In this document: positions 16,119 to 25,064 of the stretch, in pieces
Numbering within the stretch: the first letter of the stretch is position 1
Layout of the letters: each line of letters begins with the position of its first letter
DNA from: Nitrospinae bacterium CG11_big_fil_rev_8_21_14_0_20_45_15
GTDB lineage: Bacteria; Nitrospinota; Nitrospinia; Nitrospinales; VA-1
Assembly (NCBI GenBank): GCA_002787235.1
Contig: PCWG01000033.1
Coordinates: forward strand, 1-62,437
Reading direction: 5' to 3'
Length of the DNA: 62,437 nt
Position numbers and translations under genes: made by a program
Notes under the pieces: generated by a model
What the model was told of the DNA's origin: nothing
Databases searched by the model: none
The model's input: only the letters and a program-made list of their open reading frames with translations

Positions 16119-17344
16119 ATTCCAAATCCCCCTCGGGAAAACTCGCCATCTTTTCCTGGTCGTTGTACGACTTCGCGAACACTATTTTCTCGATGAATGT
16201 GATTTCCTTGTACTTTGCCCTCTGGGTTACAAGCGATCACGCGGGATCGGATATCCTCTACAGCTTGGCGTTGTCACTTTCCATGCTTGCGGTTGCTTTG
16301 AGTGCGCCCTTGTATGGTGTTTTCTCCGATCATACTGGAAACAGAAGAGGACCGCTCATCGCATTCACCCTGTTGTGTGTTCTGGCGACAGGAGGGATTG
16401 GGATGACGGATCAGTTAGGAACCGGTCTGGTTTTGTTTGTGATTGCCAATTATGGTTATCACTGCGCGTTGGTTTTTTACAATGGGATGCTTCCGGGGCT
16501 GGCAAGTGGTGCGCGCATGGGATTGGTTTCGGGTTATGGCGTTTCTCTGGGGTATGTGGGGGCGATTGCCGGTCTGCTATTGGTCAAACCGTTTGTAGAA
16601 GCGGGGGGGCGTTCCTCAGCTTTCATACCAACAGCAGTTTTGTTTCTCGTATTTTCAATTCCCTGTTTTCTGTTTGTTCCCGACAGTGCTCGTAAAAATC
16701 CAGAACCGGTTTCATTGCAGAAGATTTGGCGCACCGCATTGCAGACGGGTCGCGACATTCAGCGTTACCGTATCCTTTTTAAATTTCTTCTGATCCATTT
16801 TCTGATTCTTGACGTTGTGAACACGCTCATTGCTTTTATGGCGATATACGCCAACAAAGTCATGGGCTTTAATGACAGTCAGATCAATACCTTTTTAATC
16901 CTTTCAACAGTTGGTGCGATGCTAGGCTCTTTAGCGATCGGCGGCTTGGCGCGGTGGAAGGGGGCGCAGAAAACCTATCTGCTGGTATTGTGGATATGGA
17001 TCATTGTGCTTGCCCTGGCGGTCTTCAGTCCCGACCAGACCACGTTCTGGTGTGTCGGACCCTTGGCGGGAATGGGGATGGGGGGCGTGTGGACGGTGAG
17101 CCGCGCTTTATTGGCAGAATGGTCGCCGGCAGAAAAATTGGGTGAGTTTTTTGGATTTTATGGAATGGCTGGTAAAATAGCGGCCATTATGGGGCCTTTG
17201 CTTTGGGGGAGTGTGGTGTGGGTGTTGAACGATTTTCCCATCCTTAAATATAGAGGTGCTGTCTTCGCACTTTTGTTGATTGCAATAGGAACGCTTTTTC
17301 TTTACCGGAGTTTGATGAAGGAAGTTGGGGGCATTCGCGCCTAA
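16115..17344 (+). CDS. UMF1-family MFS transporter
   Basis: About 409 residues and 12 predicted helices. The N-terminal FSWSLYDFANTIFSMNVIS is characteristic of the UMF1/Atg22-like branch of the major facilitator superfamily, as is the GVFSDHTGNRRGP loop after helix 2. The substrate is unknown; related proteins include amino-acid effluxers in fungi. The GTG start overlaps the TGA stop of the preceding SUMF-like gene (GTGA), so synthesis of the two is coupled. Confidence 0.87.
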   Translation: MNSKSPSGKLAIFSWSLYDFANTIFSMNVISLYFALWVTSDHAGSDILYSLALSLSMLAVALSAPLYGVFSDHTGNRRGPLIAFTLLCVLATGGIGMTDQLGTGLVLFVIANYGYHCALVFYNGMLPGLASGARMGLVSGYGVSLGYVGAIAGLLLVKPFVEAGGRSSAFIPTAVLFLVFSIPCFLFVPDSARKNPEPVSLQKIWRTALQTGRDIQRYRILFKFLLIHFLILDVVNTLIAFMAIYANKVMGFNDSQINTFLILSTVGAMLGSLAIGGLARWKGAQKTYLLVLWIWIIVLALAVFSPDQTTFWCVGPLAGMGMGGVWTVSRALLAEWSPAEKLGEFFGFYGMAGKIAAIMGPLLWGSVVWVLNDFPILKYRGAVFALLLIAIGTLFLYRSLMKEVGGIRA

Positions 17345-17431
17345 TAATGGACTTGACAGCCCGCCCCCATTGCGCTTAGTTTAAAATCAAATTCCACACA
17401 TTCAATCCAGACAAATTATGAAGGGTATTCA

Positions 17432-18436
17432 ATGAACTCGATTTTTAAAAAAATTATTTTTGCCTGCGCCACGTTAACTTTTATGGGAGTGACGCAAATG
17501 GCCTTTGCCCATTCGGGTCATAAACATGAAGCGGGCCCGACGATATCTTTGCCCGAAGTGGTCGCAACGGTTAATAAAACAGAAATCAAACAAGAGATCA
17601 TTATTCAGGAATTAAAAAAAGCGATCAGTGCTTATAAAGAACGAGGTTTGCCGCTGTCATCGGATCAAGAAAAGACTGCGGCAAAAAAACTGATTCAGGA
17701 TGAAATCGATCGTACCCTCCTCAAACAAAAGGGAGAGGAACTTGGAGTCACTGTCAGCGATGACGAAGTAAAAGCAAAGATCAAGGAAGTCAAAGATAGT
17801 TTCAAATCCGATGCGGTGTTTGGTCATACCCTTGCAAATCAGGGAATCACCTTAAAGGGATATGCCGAGCAATTGCGCGAAGATATTTTTCTGGAAAAAG
17901 TAATTGAGCAGGAAGTGGGGAAAAATGTAAAAGTGGAAGAGGAAGAAATCAGCCGTTTTTATGAGGAAAATCAAGACCGTTTTAAAACTCCTGAAAAAAG
18001 GAGAGCGAGTGTGATTCTCATTAAAACTCCAAAATCCAAAGGCTCCGAAGGTGAGGCGGCGGCAAAGAAAAAACTCGAATCCATTCGCACACAGGTTGTC
18101 AATGGTGCAGAATTTGATGATCTTGCGCAACGGTTTTCGCAAGACAGTCTGGCGAAAAAGGGCGGCGATTTGGGTTTTTTTACTGCGACGGAAATGTTCA
18201 GTCCCTTTTCCAGCAGAGCTTTCAAATTAAAAGTGGGAGATGTGAGTGAGGTGTTTAAGACGGGTCATGGTTACCATTTGCTAAAGGTTACCGGTGAAAA
18301 ACCAGCAGAGATTAAGACACTGGCGGATGTTCACGATGAGATTCTTAGCATTTTCAAACGCAGAAAAACGGGCAAAGCAACAATGGATTATCTGGAAGAA
18401 TTGAAAAAAAGCGCAACGATTAAAGTCTATTTCTAA
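17432..18436 (+). CDS. Periplasmic SurA/PrsA-like peptidyl-prolyl isomerase
   Basis: A signal peptide (about 1-26) is followed by a short His-rich stretch (HSGHKHE), an N-terminal helical SurA-like chaperone region (about 45-170) and one parvulin domain (about 190-290) with RRASVILIKTP, GGDLGFFT and FKTGHGYHLLKVT. It should assist folding of exported or outer-membrane proteins. A TTGACA hexamer at about 17352 could be a -35 box. The His stretch right after the cleavage site might bind metal. Confidence 0.88.
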   Translation: MNSIFKKIIFACATLTFMGVTQMAFAHSGHKHEAGPTISLPEVVATVNKTEIKQEIIIQELKKAISAYKERGLPLSSDQEKTAAKKLIQDEIDRTLLKQKGEELGVTVSDDEVKAKIKEVKDSFKSDAVFGHTLANQGITLKGYAEQLREDIFLEKVIEQEVGKNVKVEEEEISRFYEENQDRFKTPEKRRASVILIKTPKSKGSEGEAAAKKKLESIRTQVVNGAEFDDLAQRFSQDSLAKKGGDLGFFTATEMFSPFSSRAFKLKVGDVSEVFKTGHGYHLLKVTGEKPAEIKTLADVHDEILSIFKRRKTGKATMDYLEELKKSATIKVYF

Positions 18437-18447
18437 CCAGAGAATGC

Positions 18448-18487
18448 TTGCTGAAAGTATGGGAACCATTTCCCATACTTTCAGCAA
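18448..18487. terminator. 18-bp perfect hairpin between convergent genes
   Basis: Arms 18448-18465 and 18470-18487 are perfectly complementary with a 4-nt loop, lying between the convergent SurA-like and HbpS-like genes (12 nt from each stop). No T tract is present on either strand; it probably acts as a bidirectional terminator or RNA-end stabiliser. Confidence 0.6.
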
Positions 18488-18500
18488 AATAGATCTTTTG

Positions 18501-19049
18501 TTATTTGGCCGGTTCCTGGGTGCCGGCTCCAATGCTGTCCAATCCTGCTTGTGCACAGGCTTCATCTAAATGTCCACCCGGTGCGCCACCCACCCCGATA
18601 CCCCCTAAAACTTCATTGCCAATTTTAATCGGCAAGCCACCTCCAAGAAGAAGCATTTGCTCGTTCATGTTCTTGAGGCCCTGGGCCTCTGGCATTTTCA
18701 CGATTAATTTTGCCAGATTTCCGGTGGGTTGTCTCATGCTGGCTGAGGTGTATGCTTTCTTGCGACTGCTGTCTATTGTATGCGGACCCGCTCCATCCTG
18801 TCTCAATAAAGCTCTAAGATTTCCACCCATATCTACTACGGACACGCTCACCCGGTAGCCATCCTTGAGACATTTGTCGACGGCCGCATGCGCTGCTTGT
18901 GTAGCCATCGTGAGAGGCAAAACACTGGTTTGGGGCAATTCTGAGGCGGATACATTTTCGCTTGAAATTGCCAACAGGCAAAATGCAAAGAGCCCTGCTT
19001 GCAATTTGATTGAAGTCTTGTTCTTTGAAAGTTTATCCTCAGTGGACAT
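18501..19049 (-). CDS. Exported GlcG/HbpS-family protein
   Basis: After an export signal (about 14-36) comes a full GlcG/HbpS domain: TMATQAAHAAVDKCLKDGY, VSVVDMGGNLRALLRQDGA, SRKKAYTSASMRQPTG, LLLGGGLPIKIGNEVLGGIGVGGAPGGHLDEACAQAG. Streptomyces HbpS binds heme and senses redox stress; other members are of unclear role. An exported copy in a cytochrome-rich cell could handle heme, which is inference. AAGGAG precedes the ATG. Confidence 0.88.
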   Translation of the reverse strand: MSTEDKLSKNKTSIKLQAGLFAFCLLAISSENVSASELPQTSVLPLTMATQAAHAAVDKCLKDGYRVSVSVVDMGGNLRALLRQDGAGPHTIDSSRKKAYTSASMRQPTGNLAKLIVKMPEAQGLKNMNEQMLLLGGGLPIKIGNEVLGGIGVGGAPGGHLDEACAQAGLDSIGAGTQEPAK

Positions 19050-19070
19050 TTCCCACTCCTTTTTAATTGG

Positions 19071-19790
19071 TCATTCGATTTGTATGATTGGCAACTTCAA
19101 TTTAGAGGAGCTTACGGCTCCTGCGGATTCCAGAATTTTTACAATTTTAGAAAATCCCTTTTTTTGTGCGTGCTGTAGTGGCGTGATTCCATCATGATCT
19201 GAAATATTTACGTTGGCTCCAGCATCAACGAGTGCCTGTACTATTTCCTGATGTTGAGGGCCGCCGTCACTCAACACGATCGCTTCTAACAAGGCGGTCC
19301 AACCTAAGTGGTTTACATGATTGATGTCTACTTTTGTCTGCAACAAAGTTTTTACTACTTCTACGTGCCCGCGCTCACAAGCCGGAATCAAGGCCGTACC
19401 TCCATACCTGTTGTACACAACGAAATCTGGAGATGATTGAAGAATCAGCCGTAAAATATCAAGATATCCTCTTGCTCCTGCCAACAATAAGGGACTGTCT
19501 TGTATGTGATCCTGAGCATTTACATCGGCTCCCGCCGCAATTAAAATTCGAGCGATTTCTATTTGATTTTCAGAGACAGCAATCAGGAGAGGTGTGCGCC
19601 CTCTAGCATCTTTTTTATGAATGTTTGCCCCTTCATTGACAAGTTGCTGAACGGTTTGGAGATCTTTCTGCGTCACTGCAGAGATCAAGCGTTTGTCTCT
19701 TTCTTCCATCGGAATGGCTCGACCTGCAAAGCCAAGGAGGGTTGCCAGTATCACCGTGCAGAATATTTTAAGTGTTCCTATGGGTTTCAT
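19071..19790 (-). CDS. Exported ankyrin-repeat protein
   Basis: Starting at the ATG at 19790 the product is about 239 residues: signal peptide (ending about AGRAIP), then five to six ankyrin repeats recognisable from GANIHKKDARGRTPLLIA, GADVNAQDHIQDSPLLLAG, RYGGTALIPACERGHVEVVK, NHLGWTALLEAI and GANVNISDHDGITPLQHA. It is a periplasmic protein-interaction scaffold without catalytic part. An in-frame extension upstream has no better start. It lies 21 nt before the HbpS gene, likely co-transcribed. Confidence 0.85.
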   Translation of the reverse strand: MKPIGTLKIFCTVILATLLGFAGRAIPMEERDKRLISAVTQKDLQTVQQLVNEGANIHKKDARGRTPLLIAVSENQIEIARILIAAGADVNAQDHIQDSPLLLAGARGYLDILRLILQSSPDFVVYNRYGGTALIPACERGHVEVVKTLLQTKVDINHVNHLGWTALLEAIVLSDGGPQHQEIVQALVDAGANVNISDHDGITPLQHAQKKGFSKIVKILESAGAVSSSKLKLPIIQIE

Positions 19791-20157
19791 TTTTTGTGCC
19801 TGAAAAAGAATATGATGGGTCTGAACAATCAAAACGTTCAGCCACAATTCAACTTTCCATTCTGACTTCACTTCTCTTTATTTTATTCTGAATCTGAATA
19901 TATTAGATATCTATAATTCGAAATCTTATGGAAGTTTGCAACAAGGAAGAAATCATTTGACATGGAAAAGCCTGGAATAATTGGATGAGGAAAGGCTTGT
20001 TTGAAAAATGTAGATTCAAAAGCTCAGAGGGAAGGTAATAAAACAGCAAAATGTGTTCGCAGAGAATCCGATGGACTCTGCAAAGCGTTGATTTTGTGTT
20101 TGGCTAGGAAAGGTTTTGCTACGCCGGGCGGGATTGCCCTGCCCGGTTTCCAGATGC
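19791..20157. other. Intergenic region without a recognisable gene
   Basis: Between the ankyrin gene and the small Lys-rich protein gene (both minus strand) nothing resembles a conserved coding sequence. The right part contains the hairpin at 20124-20146; the left part is AT-rich and should hold the ankyrin-gene promoter, though no clear consensus pair stands out. Confidence 0.5.
20124..20146 (-). terminator. GC-rich hairpin after small Lys-rich gene
   Basis: CCGGGC pairs with GCCCGG and an inner GGG with CCC across a 4-nt loop with one bulged base. It lies 12 nt past the stop of the minus-strand gene at 20158. No T tract follows, so its efficiency as an intrinsic terminator is uncertain. 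Confidence 0.5.
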
Positions 20158-20349
20158 TTATTTTTTCTTTTTTTCTTTTTTATCCTTGCTTGCTTTTTGT
20201 CCCAACTCTGCCATTTTTCGTTTAACAATTTTGCCTTTGTCTTTCTCAAAATCGACTTTTAGGTAAACTGTGTTCTCGAATGCCTTGTGAACCACGCCTT
20301 CTTTTTGTTTTCCTGCAAAATCGAATTTTATTTTGTCCCCAACCTTCAT
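20158..20349 (-). CDS. Small basic protein with SH3/KOW-like start
   Basis: 63 residues. The first ~45 (MKVGDKIKFDF, then EGVVHKAFENTVYLKVDF) resemble a small beta-barrel of SH3/KOW or Tudor type; the tail is a lysine cluster that would bind nucleic acid or acidic surfaces. GAGG sits 5 nt before the ATG. Role unknown; it is short but has the codon use of neighbouring genes. Confidence 0.6.
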   Translation of the reverse strand: MKVGDKIKFDFAGKQKEGVVHKAFENTVYLKVDFEKDKGKIVKRKMAELGQKASKDKKEKKKK

Positions 20350-20515
20350 CTTGACCTCGCTTAGAACCGCCGAGAATAAAATTTCCTCTGGCGCATTTAA
20401 TATTTCCTTACTATAAAGAAGCTCTTGAGATTAGAGTAAAATAGCTCCAGAGTCAACACCTTCCTCAATTTGTCTTGTTTATCCGTATATAATTCGCTGG
20501 GTTCTATGAAAATAA

Positions 20516-21199
20516 TCATTGCGGGCAGGTTTTTGAGATTCGAAATCCCAGTACTTCCGCATCCAGCTTACTTCCAAAAATTATCAGGCCCTTATGTTCT
20601 GTGGGATATTTGCGGCAAGCGGGCCAGTAATAAATGCGACTTTTAGGGTCTCCCAGGATTCCATAGCTGAAGATTTCATCATAATCGGTGTATTCGGGTT
20701 TGCTTGGCGGCAAGGGGATGTCATTTCCGCGACGAAATTCCCAGGGTGGGATGGGCTTGTCCTGAACCCATAATCCCAGTTTATTTTTCCAGGCCTGGTA
20801 TTCAAGGTTGGAAAAAATCTGGCTGGGTGGGCGTTTGACCCGATAATGCCAGGCGTAGCCATATCGGATCATTTCTTCGTTTAATAATTTCCCATTGGGT
20901 AGGACGACGTCTCCGATCAGACGATTGTGATAATCTTTGATCTGGTAATTGACGCGTACCCTCATATCCATAGCCAATTCTTCGGTGAAATTCCGGGATT
21001 GTCTGCCAAAGGGTTGTTTCAGCTCAGGAGCATCAATGTTAGCGAGGCGGATTTTATGAATGATATCGTTGTCACTCAATATAGTGATGTTGTCGCCGGA
21101 AGAAACTGCAATGACTTTGCCGTTGATGGACTTTCCCAAAACGATAGTGGGGAAAATCAATGTTAAGAAACAGATGAAAAGACTAAATTTCAAATTCAT
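20516..21199 (-). CDS. Exported thermonuclease-like nuclease with C-terminal Cys motif
   Basis: A signal peptide (about 1-22) precedes a staphylococcal-nuclease domain (about 24-150). The residues equivalent to the active site are present: Arg and Asp/Glu in IRLANIDAPE, and Arg in YHNRLIGDVV. The C-terminal part (about 175-227), GDPKSRIYYWPACRKY followed by ...SKTC, resembles the small Ada/Excalibur-like Cys-containing module often attached to secreted SNases. It probably cuts DNA or RNA in the periplasm or outside, for nutrient recovery. Confidence 0.87.
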   Translation of the reverse strand: MNLKFSLFICFLTLIFPTIVLGKSINGKVIAVSSGDNITILSDNDIIHKIRLANIDAPELKQPFGRQSRNFTEELAMDMRVRVNYQIKDYHNRLIGDVVLPNGKLLNEEMIRYGYAWHYRVKRPPSQIFSNLEYQAWKNKLGLWVQDKPIPPWEFRRGNDIPLPPSKPEYTDYDEIFSYGILGDPKSRIYYWPACRKYPTEHKGLIIFGSKLDAEVLGFRISKTCPQ

Positions 21200-21631
21200 G
21201 ATGGTATCTTTTTGAAGCTATTGCATTCATTGACTTTGTTTTAGTTTATTGTCCCATAATTATGGATAGATCGGATAGAAAATTAAGTTGAATTGTTTTG
21301 AACAAAACCAAATCTTCGCTTTCGCTGTGCGGGCGATTTTTCTGTGAAAAAGACATTATTGTTCTAGGGAATAAGGGTAGACGTTGAAAATAAAATATTG
21401 TATGTTAATCTGACCGATATAGCTGGAATGAGTTTTTTTGCTGAGTCCTTTTTGATGAGGATTGAAAGCAATCGAAGGTCTTATGGTTCCCCAAAAAATA
21501 AATAAAGAGTTTCTGAATCAAGTCACTAAAGATGGTCTCTCATAAGTCTTCCGAGGCAGTCCAATCTTTTCCCAGTGTATTTTTCAAACTCTGTTTAGCA
21601 ATTTCTAATCTTTCCAAACGGGAGCACCTCA
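21200..21631. other. Intergenic region between divergent genes
   Basis: About 430 nt between the minus-strand nuclease and plus-strand MBL gene. I see no conserved gene. A 20-codon reading frame starting ATGGTTCCC at 21483 is unsupported. Promoters for both flanking genes must lie here; no strong consensus boxes were seen. Confidence 0.5.
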
Positions 21632-22519
21632 ATGTACGAGGTTAATGAAATTTGTAAGGATGGCGAGTCCTTACCTCTGACTACAGATGGGCGATTGCGT
21701 GTTGTTTTTATAGGAACTGGTTCGGCATTCGCCAAGCGTCGTCGTCAATCCAATATGTTGATCATTCAAGGGGATCATCATGTTCTCGTTGATTGTGGCA
21801 CTCAAGGACCGCTGGCATTGACCGATATTGGTCTCAATGTTCTGAAGGTTCGATGCTATTTGCCAACGCACAGTCATGCCGATCATATCGGAGGTTTAGA
21901 AGAAGTTGCTTTGATGAACCGTTACACCCCCAATAGCACCAAACCTCAGATGATTGTTCTACGCGACTATCAGGACAGTTTATGGACCAAGAGTCTGTCC
22001 GGGGGGGCTGAATTTTGCGAGGCGAATCAGGGCAGGCCTTTACAGCTTGCTGACTTTTTTGAAATTCTTCGCCCCAAAAGTATTCAATTCGACGGACGTA
22101 AATTTTGGGAATATCAGCATGGTCCCATCAAAATTGACATCATGAGAACCAGACATTTCCCCGACACAGCGATCAGTGTGGACGAGTCTCAATGGTGCTC
22201 GGGTGTTATGATCAATAACAAGGTATGGATTTCAGGCGATACGATGTTTGATGCAGACTATCCTGCTAGATTTGCAGAAATCGCTGAAATTATGTTTCAC
22301 GATTGTCAGTTATTTTACGGAGGAGTTCATGCTTCCTATCAGGAATTGATGACGCTCCCTACAAGTATTCGTGAAAAAATGTTTCTTTATCATTACGGTG
22401 ATAATTGGGACAAGCCCGAGACCTGGGTGAACGATACGCATGAATTTTCAGGCGATCCTGTAAAAGATGGTTTTCTGGGTTGGGCCGAACAGCAGGTCGC
22501 CTACGATTTCCTTCCGTAA
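21632..22519 (+). CDS. MBL-fold metallo-hydrolase
   Basis: About 295 residues, cytoplasmic. The metallo-beta-lactamase signature is THSHADHIGG (about 75-84), after VFIGTGSAF and VDCGTQGP; a later RTRHFPDTAISV and ISGDTMFD supply further metal ligands. The layout resembles RNase Z/phosphodiesterase-type members rather than lactamases. Substrate unknown. GGGAG lies upstream of the ATG. It is followed by the DUF898-M48 gene pair, perhaps in the same unit. Confidence 0.85.
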   Translation: MYEVNEICKDGESLPLTTDGRLRVVFIGTGSAFAKRRRQSNMLIIQGDHHVLVDCGTQGPLALTDIGLNVLKVRCYLPTHSHADHIGGLEEVALMNRYTPNSTKPQMIVLRDYQDSLWTKSLSGGAEFCEANQGRPLQLADFFEILRPKSIQFDGRKFWEYQHGPIKIDIMRTRHFPDTAISVDESQWCSGVMINNKVWISGDTMFDADYPARFAEIAEIMFHDCQLFYGGVHASYQELMTLPTSIREKMFLYHYGDNWDKPETWVNDTHEFSGDPVKDGFLGWAEQQVAYDFLP

Positions 22520-22606
22520 CGATTTAACATTTGCGTTGCGATTAGATTTTGTTGCAAATCTCTGCTGTACAAGTGAAACTTTTGGGGAGCAAAGGCCCCT
22601 TTTGCC

Positions 22607-23851
22607 ATGAGTTATCATCTCACCCTCCATGCATGGAGCGGTACTGATCCAACTGCAAGCGGCGAAAAACTGGCTAAAGTCTTTCGTCTTGACCCCGCCG
22701 TAGCTATTCGCATTGTTCAAGACATACAGGCAGGTCAATCCTGGACCTTCGGTCACACCATCTCCAATGAACAAGCGGATCTGACTGTAAAATATTTACA
22801 TAGTTTGGGTTTTAAAATAGACCTGGCACCCGTTCTTCCTCCAGACATTCCTGCAATCAAACAAACCGAAACAGCGTCTTCAATGGTTGAAGAATCTTCT
22901 ACCGACGTGGCCACTTCAGATGTATTTAGTTTTTCTGGAACCGGCGGCGGACTTTTTAAAATTTTTATCAAGAATTTGATCTTCACCATAGGCACACTGG
23001 GTATTTACCGGTATTGGGCCAAGACCAATGTGCGGAAGTATCTATGGGACCACACTTCATTTCGCGGCGACCCTTTTCAATATCACGGAACGGGTATGGA
23101 GCTGATGCGTGGAAGCATACGATTGGTGGGATTGATTATTTTAGTGTCTGTGGGCATAGGTGTTGGCTGGTACATGGAGATTTTGGACGATGAGGCCATC
23201 GATTTTTTAACATCGTTTCTAAACATAATGATCCTTGCTTTGATCCCGGCATTTATGGTCGGCGCGCGTCGTTACTTGCTATCACGCAGTTCCTGGCGGA
23301 GTGTTCGATTCTCGTTTCGGGGAGGCCGCAAAGATGCCACGGTTTTATACATCAAAGGCTGGTTGCTCTCTATAATCACTTTGGGATTTTACTGGCCTTA
23401 TTTTCTGGTTGAAAAGGAAACCTATTGGCGTAATCAAAGTTATTTCGGAGATAAAAAGATAACATTTGATGGTGTGGGAAAAGACATTTTGAAAGCCTAT
23501 TTTCTGATGGGTTTGCTTGTCATTCCAACTTTGGGTATTAATCTTTTTTGGTATCAGGCCAAGTTGCAAAGCTATTTTTGGAGTCGTACACATTTCGAAG
23601 GTGCGACTTTCCGCTTCACAGCTACCGGCAAAGAGTGGATGCTACTGGGGTTCGGCAACTTGTTCATTCTAATTTTTTCCTTCGGATTGGCCTTCCCCTG
23701 GGTCACAACACGCTCTATGAAATTTACGATGAAGCATTTGTTTGTTGAAGGAAGTATGGATCTCGATCATGTTGTTCAACAAATGCAAGATAGCGGAGCC
23801 TTTGGGGATGTGATGCTGGATGCAATGGATGTCGATATGGACATCGGTTGA
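22607..23851 (+). CDS. DUF898 (YjgN-like) inner-membrane protein with N-terminal extra domain
   Basis: Residues 1-~80 form a soluble domain (SYHLTLHAWSGTDPTA, FRLDPAVAIRIVQDIQAG) that looks like a small L7/L12-like module. From about 105 on is DUF898, with two repeats of the family motif: FKIFIKNLIFTIGTLGIYRYW and LYIKGWLLSIITLGFYWPYF, plus FRGDPFQYHGTG. The family is multi-spanning and of unknown role. A probable M48 protease gene follows after about 30 nt; this pairing recurs in bacteria. Confidence 0.82.
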   Translation: MSYHLTLHAWSGTDPTASGEKLAKVFRLDPAVAIRIVQDIQAGQSWTFGHTISNEQADLTVKYLHSLGFKIDLAPVLPPDIPAIKQTETASSMVEESSTDVATSDVFSFSGTGGGLFKIFIKNLIFTIGTLGIYRYWAKTNVRKYLWDHTSFRGDPFQYHGTGMELMRGSIRLVGLIILVSVGIGVGWYMEILDDEAIDFLTSFLNIMILALIPAFMVGARRYLLSRSSWRSVRFSFRGGRKDATVLYIKGWLLSIITLGFYWPYFLVEKETYWRNQSYFGDKKITFDGVGKDILKAYFLMGLLVIPTLGINLFWYQAKLQSYFWSRTHFEGATFRFTATGKEWMLLGFGNLFILIFSFGLAFPWVTTRSMKFTMKHLFVEGSMDLDHVVQQMQDSGAFGDVMLDAMDVDMDIG

Positions 23852-23882
23852 TTTTATTGTATCCCTAAAACACTCACCTCTC

Positions 23883-25064
23883 ATGTCGCAAAAATTTACT
23901 GCCGATTATTTCGATGGTCGTACTGCGCGCAAGCAAAGTGTGTCGGTTTCGGTATCCCGTGAAGGATTGCATTTTGCTCTGGAGAGCAAAGGCGATATCC
24001 TTTGGAGTTTCGCAAATATTCGATTGCAGAAAATCGGCAACAATCTTCAAAATCTTCGTTTCGAATACGAAATAGAAACTGAAGAGGGTCGTTTTGTAGA
24101 AAGCCTGATTGTAACGGACCGGGATTTTAGAGAAGTGATCATTGCTCTGGCACCTCCCGGATTTTCCACTTCCCTTCGCCCGCCTGACTTGAAACGTAAA
24201 ATCGGCTTTGCTCTGGGAGTCCTCCTCATACCGTTCGTTTTATATGCCCTTTGGATCAGCATCATTCCTTCCATTGCCAGAAGCTTGACTCTTAAGGTAC
24301 CCGTAGCCTGGGAAGAGAAATTGGGAGACACGATTCTGGGATCCATGTCGCCGGAAGAATCCAGGAGAAATGCTCCACAGACACAGCAGGCTCTTGAAGA
24401 GATCGTGGCCCGATTGTTAGCCACCGATCCTCAGCAACCCTATAAAATCAAAATTCATTTACAGTCCGATTCATTAGTCAACGCCTTTGCCTTGCCCGGA
24501 GGACACATCATTGTCTTTCAGGGATTGCTTGACCAGACGGATTCAGCTGAAGAAATGGCGGGGATTTTGGCGCACGAATTACAGCATGTTCTGCGTCGTC
24601 ATACCACACAGGCGATCATACGCAGTGTGTCGATCTACCTTATTTTTTCAACACTCACGGGCGATGTCACCGGTGCCATGCAGACAGTACTTGATACCGC
24701 ATCGAATTTGGGACACTTGTCCATGAATCGAAGTATGGAAACCGAGGCCGATCGAGATGGGATGCTGATGATTCTAAAAGCAGGTATCAACCCAGCGGGC
24801 ATGATCCAGGCATTTCAGAAACTTGATGATAATTTAAACAGTGATAAAAATCAAAGTTCTCCTGATGATTTGAAAACAGAATCCTCATCCAATATATTGA
24901 AGTACATTTCCACGCACCCTTTGGGGGCTGAAAGAGTAAAGAATTTGCAGGACATTGCCAGGAACAGTGCAGAAAAAAACTACAGTCCTTTATTGCCTGA
25001 TCTGGACTGGAAGAAGATGATCGAACGGGAATTCCCGAAACCGGAAAAGAAGGAATCTTTATGA
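23883..25064 (+). CDS. M48-family membrane metalloprotease
   Basis: From the ATG at 23883 the protein is about 393 residues: an N-terminal beta-rich domain (TADYFDGRTARKQSVSVSV), one membrane helix (about 107-130) and an M48 peptidase domain with zinc motif HELQHVLRRH (from about 231) and third ligand in METEADRDG. It should be a zinc endopeptidase exposed on the periplasmic face, as for BepA-like quality-control proteases. An upstream in-frame ATG at 23820 would overlap the DUF898 gene and is less likely. Its stop overlaps the hldD start (ATGA). Confidence 0.87.
   Translation: MSQKFTADYFDGRTARKQSVSVSVSREGLHFALESKGDILWSFANIRLQKIGNNLQNLRFEYEIETEEGRFVESLIVTDRDFREVIIALAPPGFSTSLRPPDLKRKIGFALGVLLIPFVLYALWISIIPSIARSLTLKVPVAWEEKLGDTILGSMSPEESRRNAPQTQQALEEIVARLLATDPQQPYKIKIHLQSDSLVNAFALPGGHIIVFQGLLDQTDSAEEMAGILAHELQHVLRRHTTQAIIRSVSIYLIFSTLTGDVTGAMQTVLDTASNLGHLSMNRSMETEADRDGMLMILKAGINPAGMIQAFQKLDDNLNSDKNQSSPDDLKTESSSNILKYISTHPLGAERVKNLQDIARNSAEKNYSPLLPDLDWKKMIEREFPKPEKKESL

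Noticed and set aside
20158-20190. Poly-T stretch (TTTTTTCTTTTTTTC) looking like a terminator tail on the plus strand
   Set aside because: It is the complement of the lysine codons of the small basic protein on the minus strand; there is no plus-strand gene before it.
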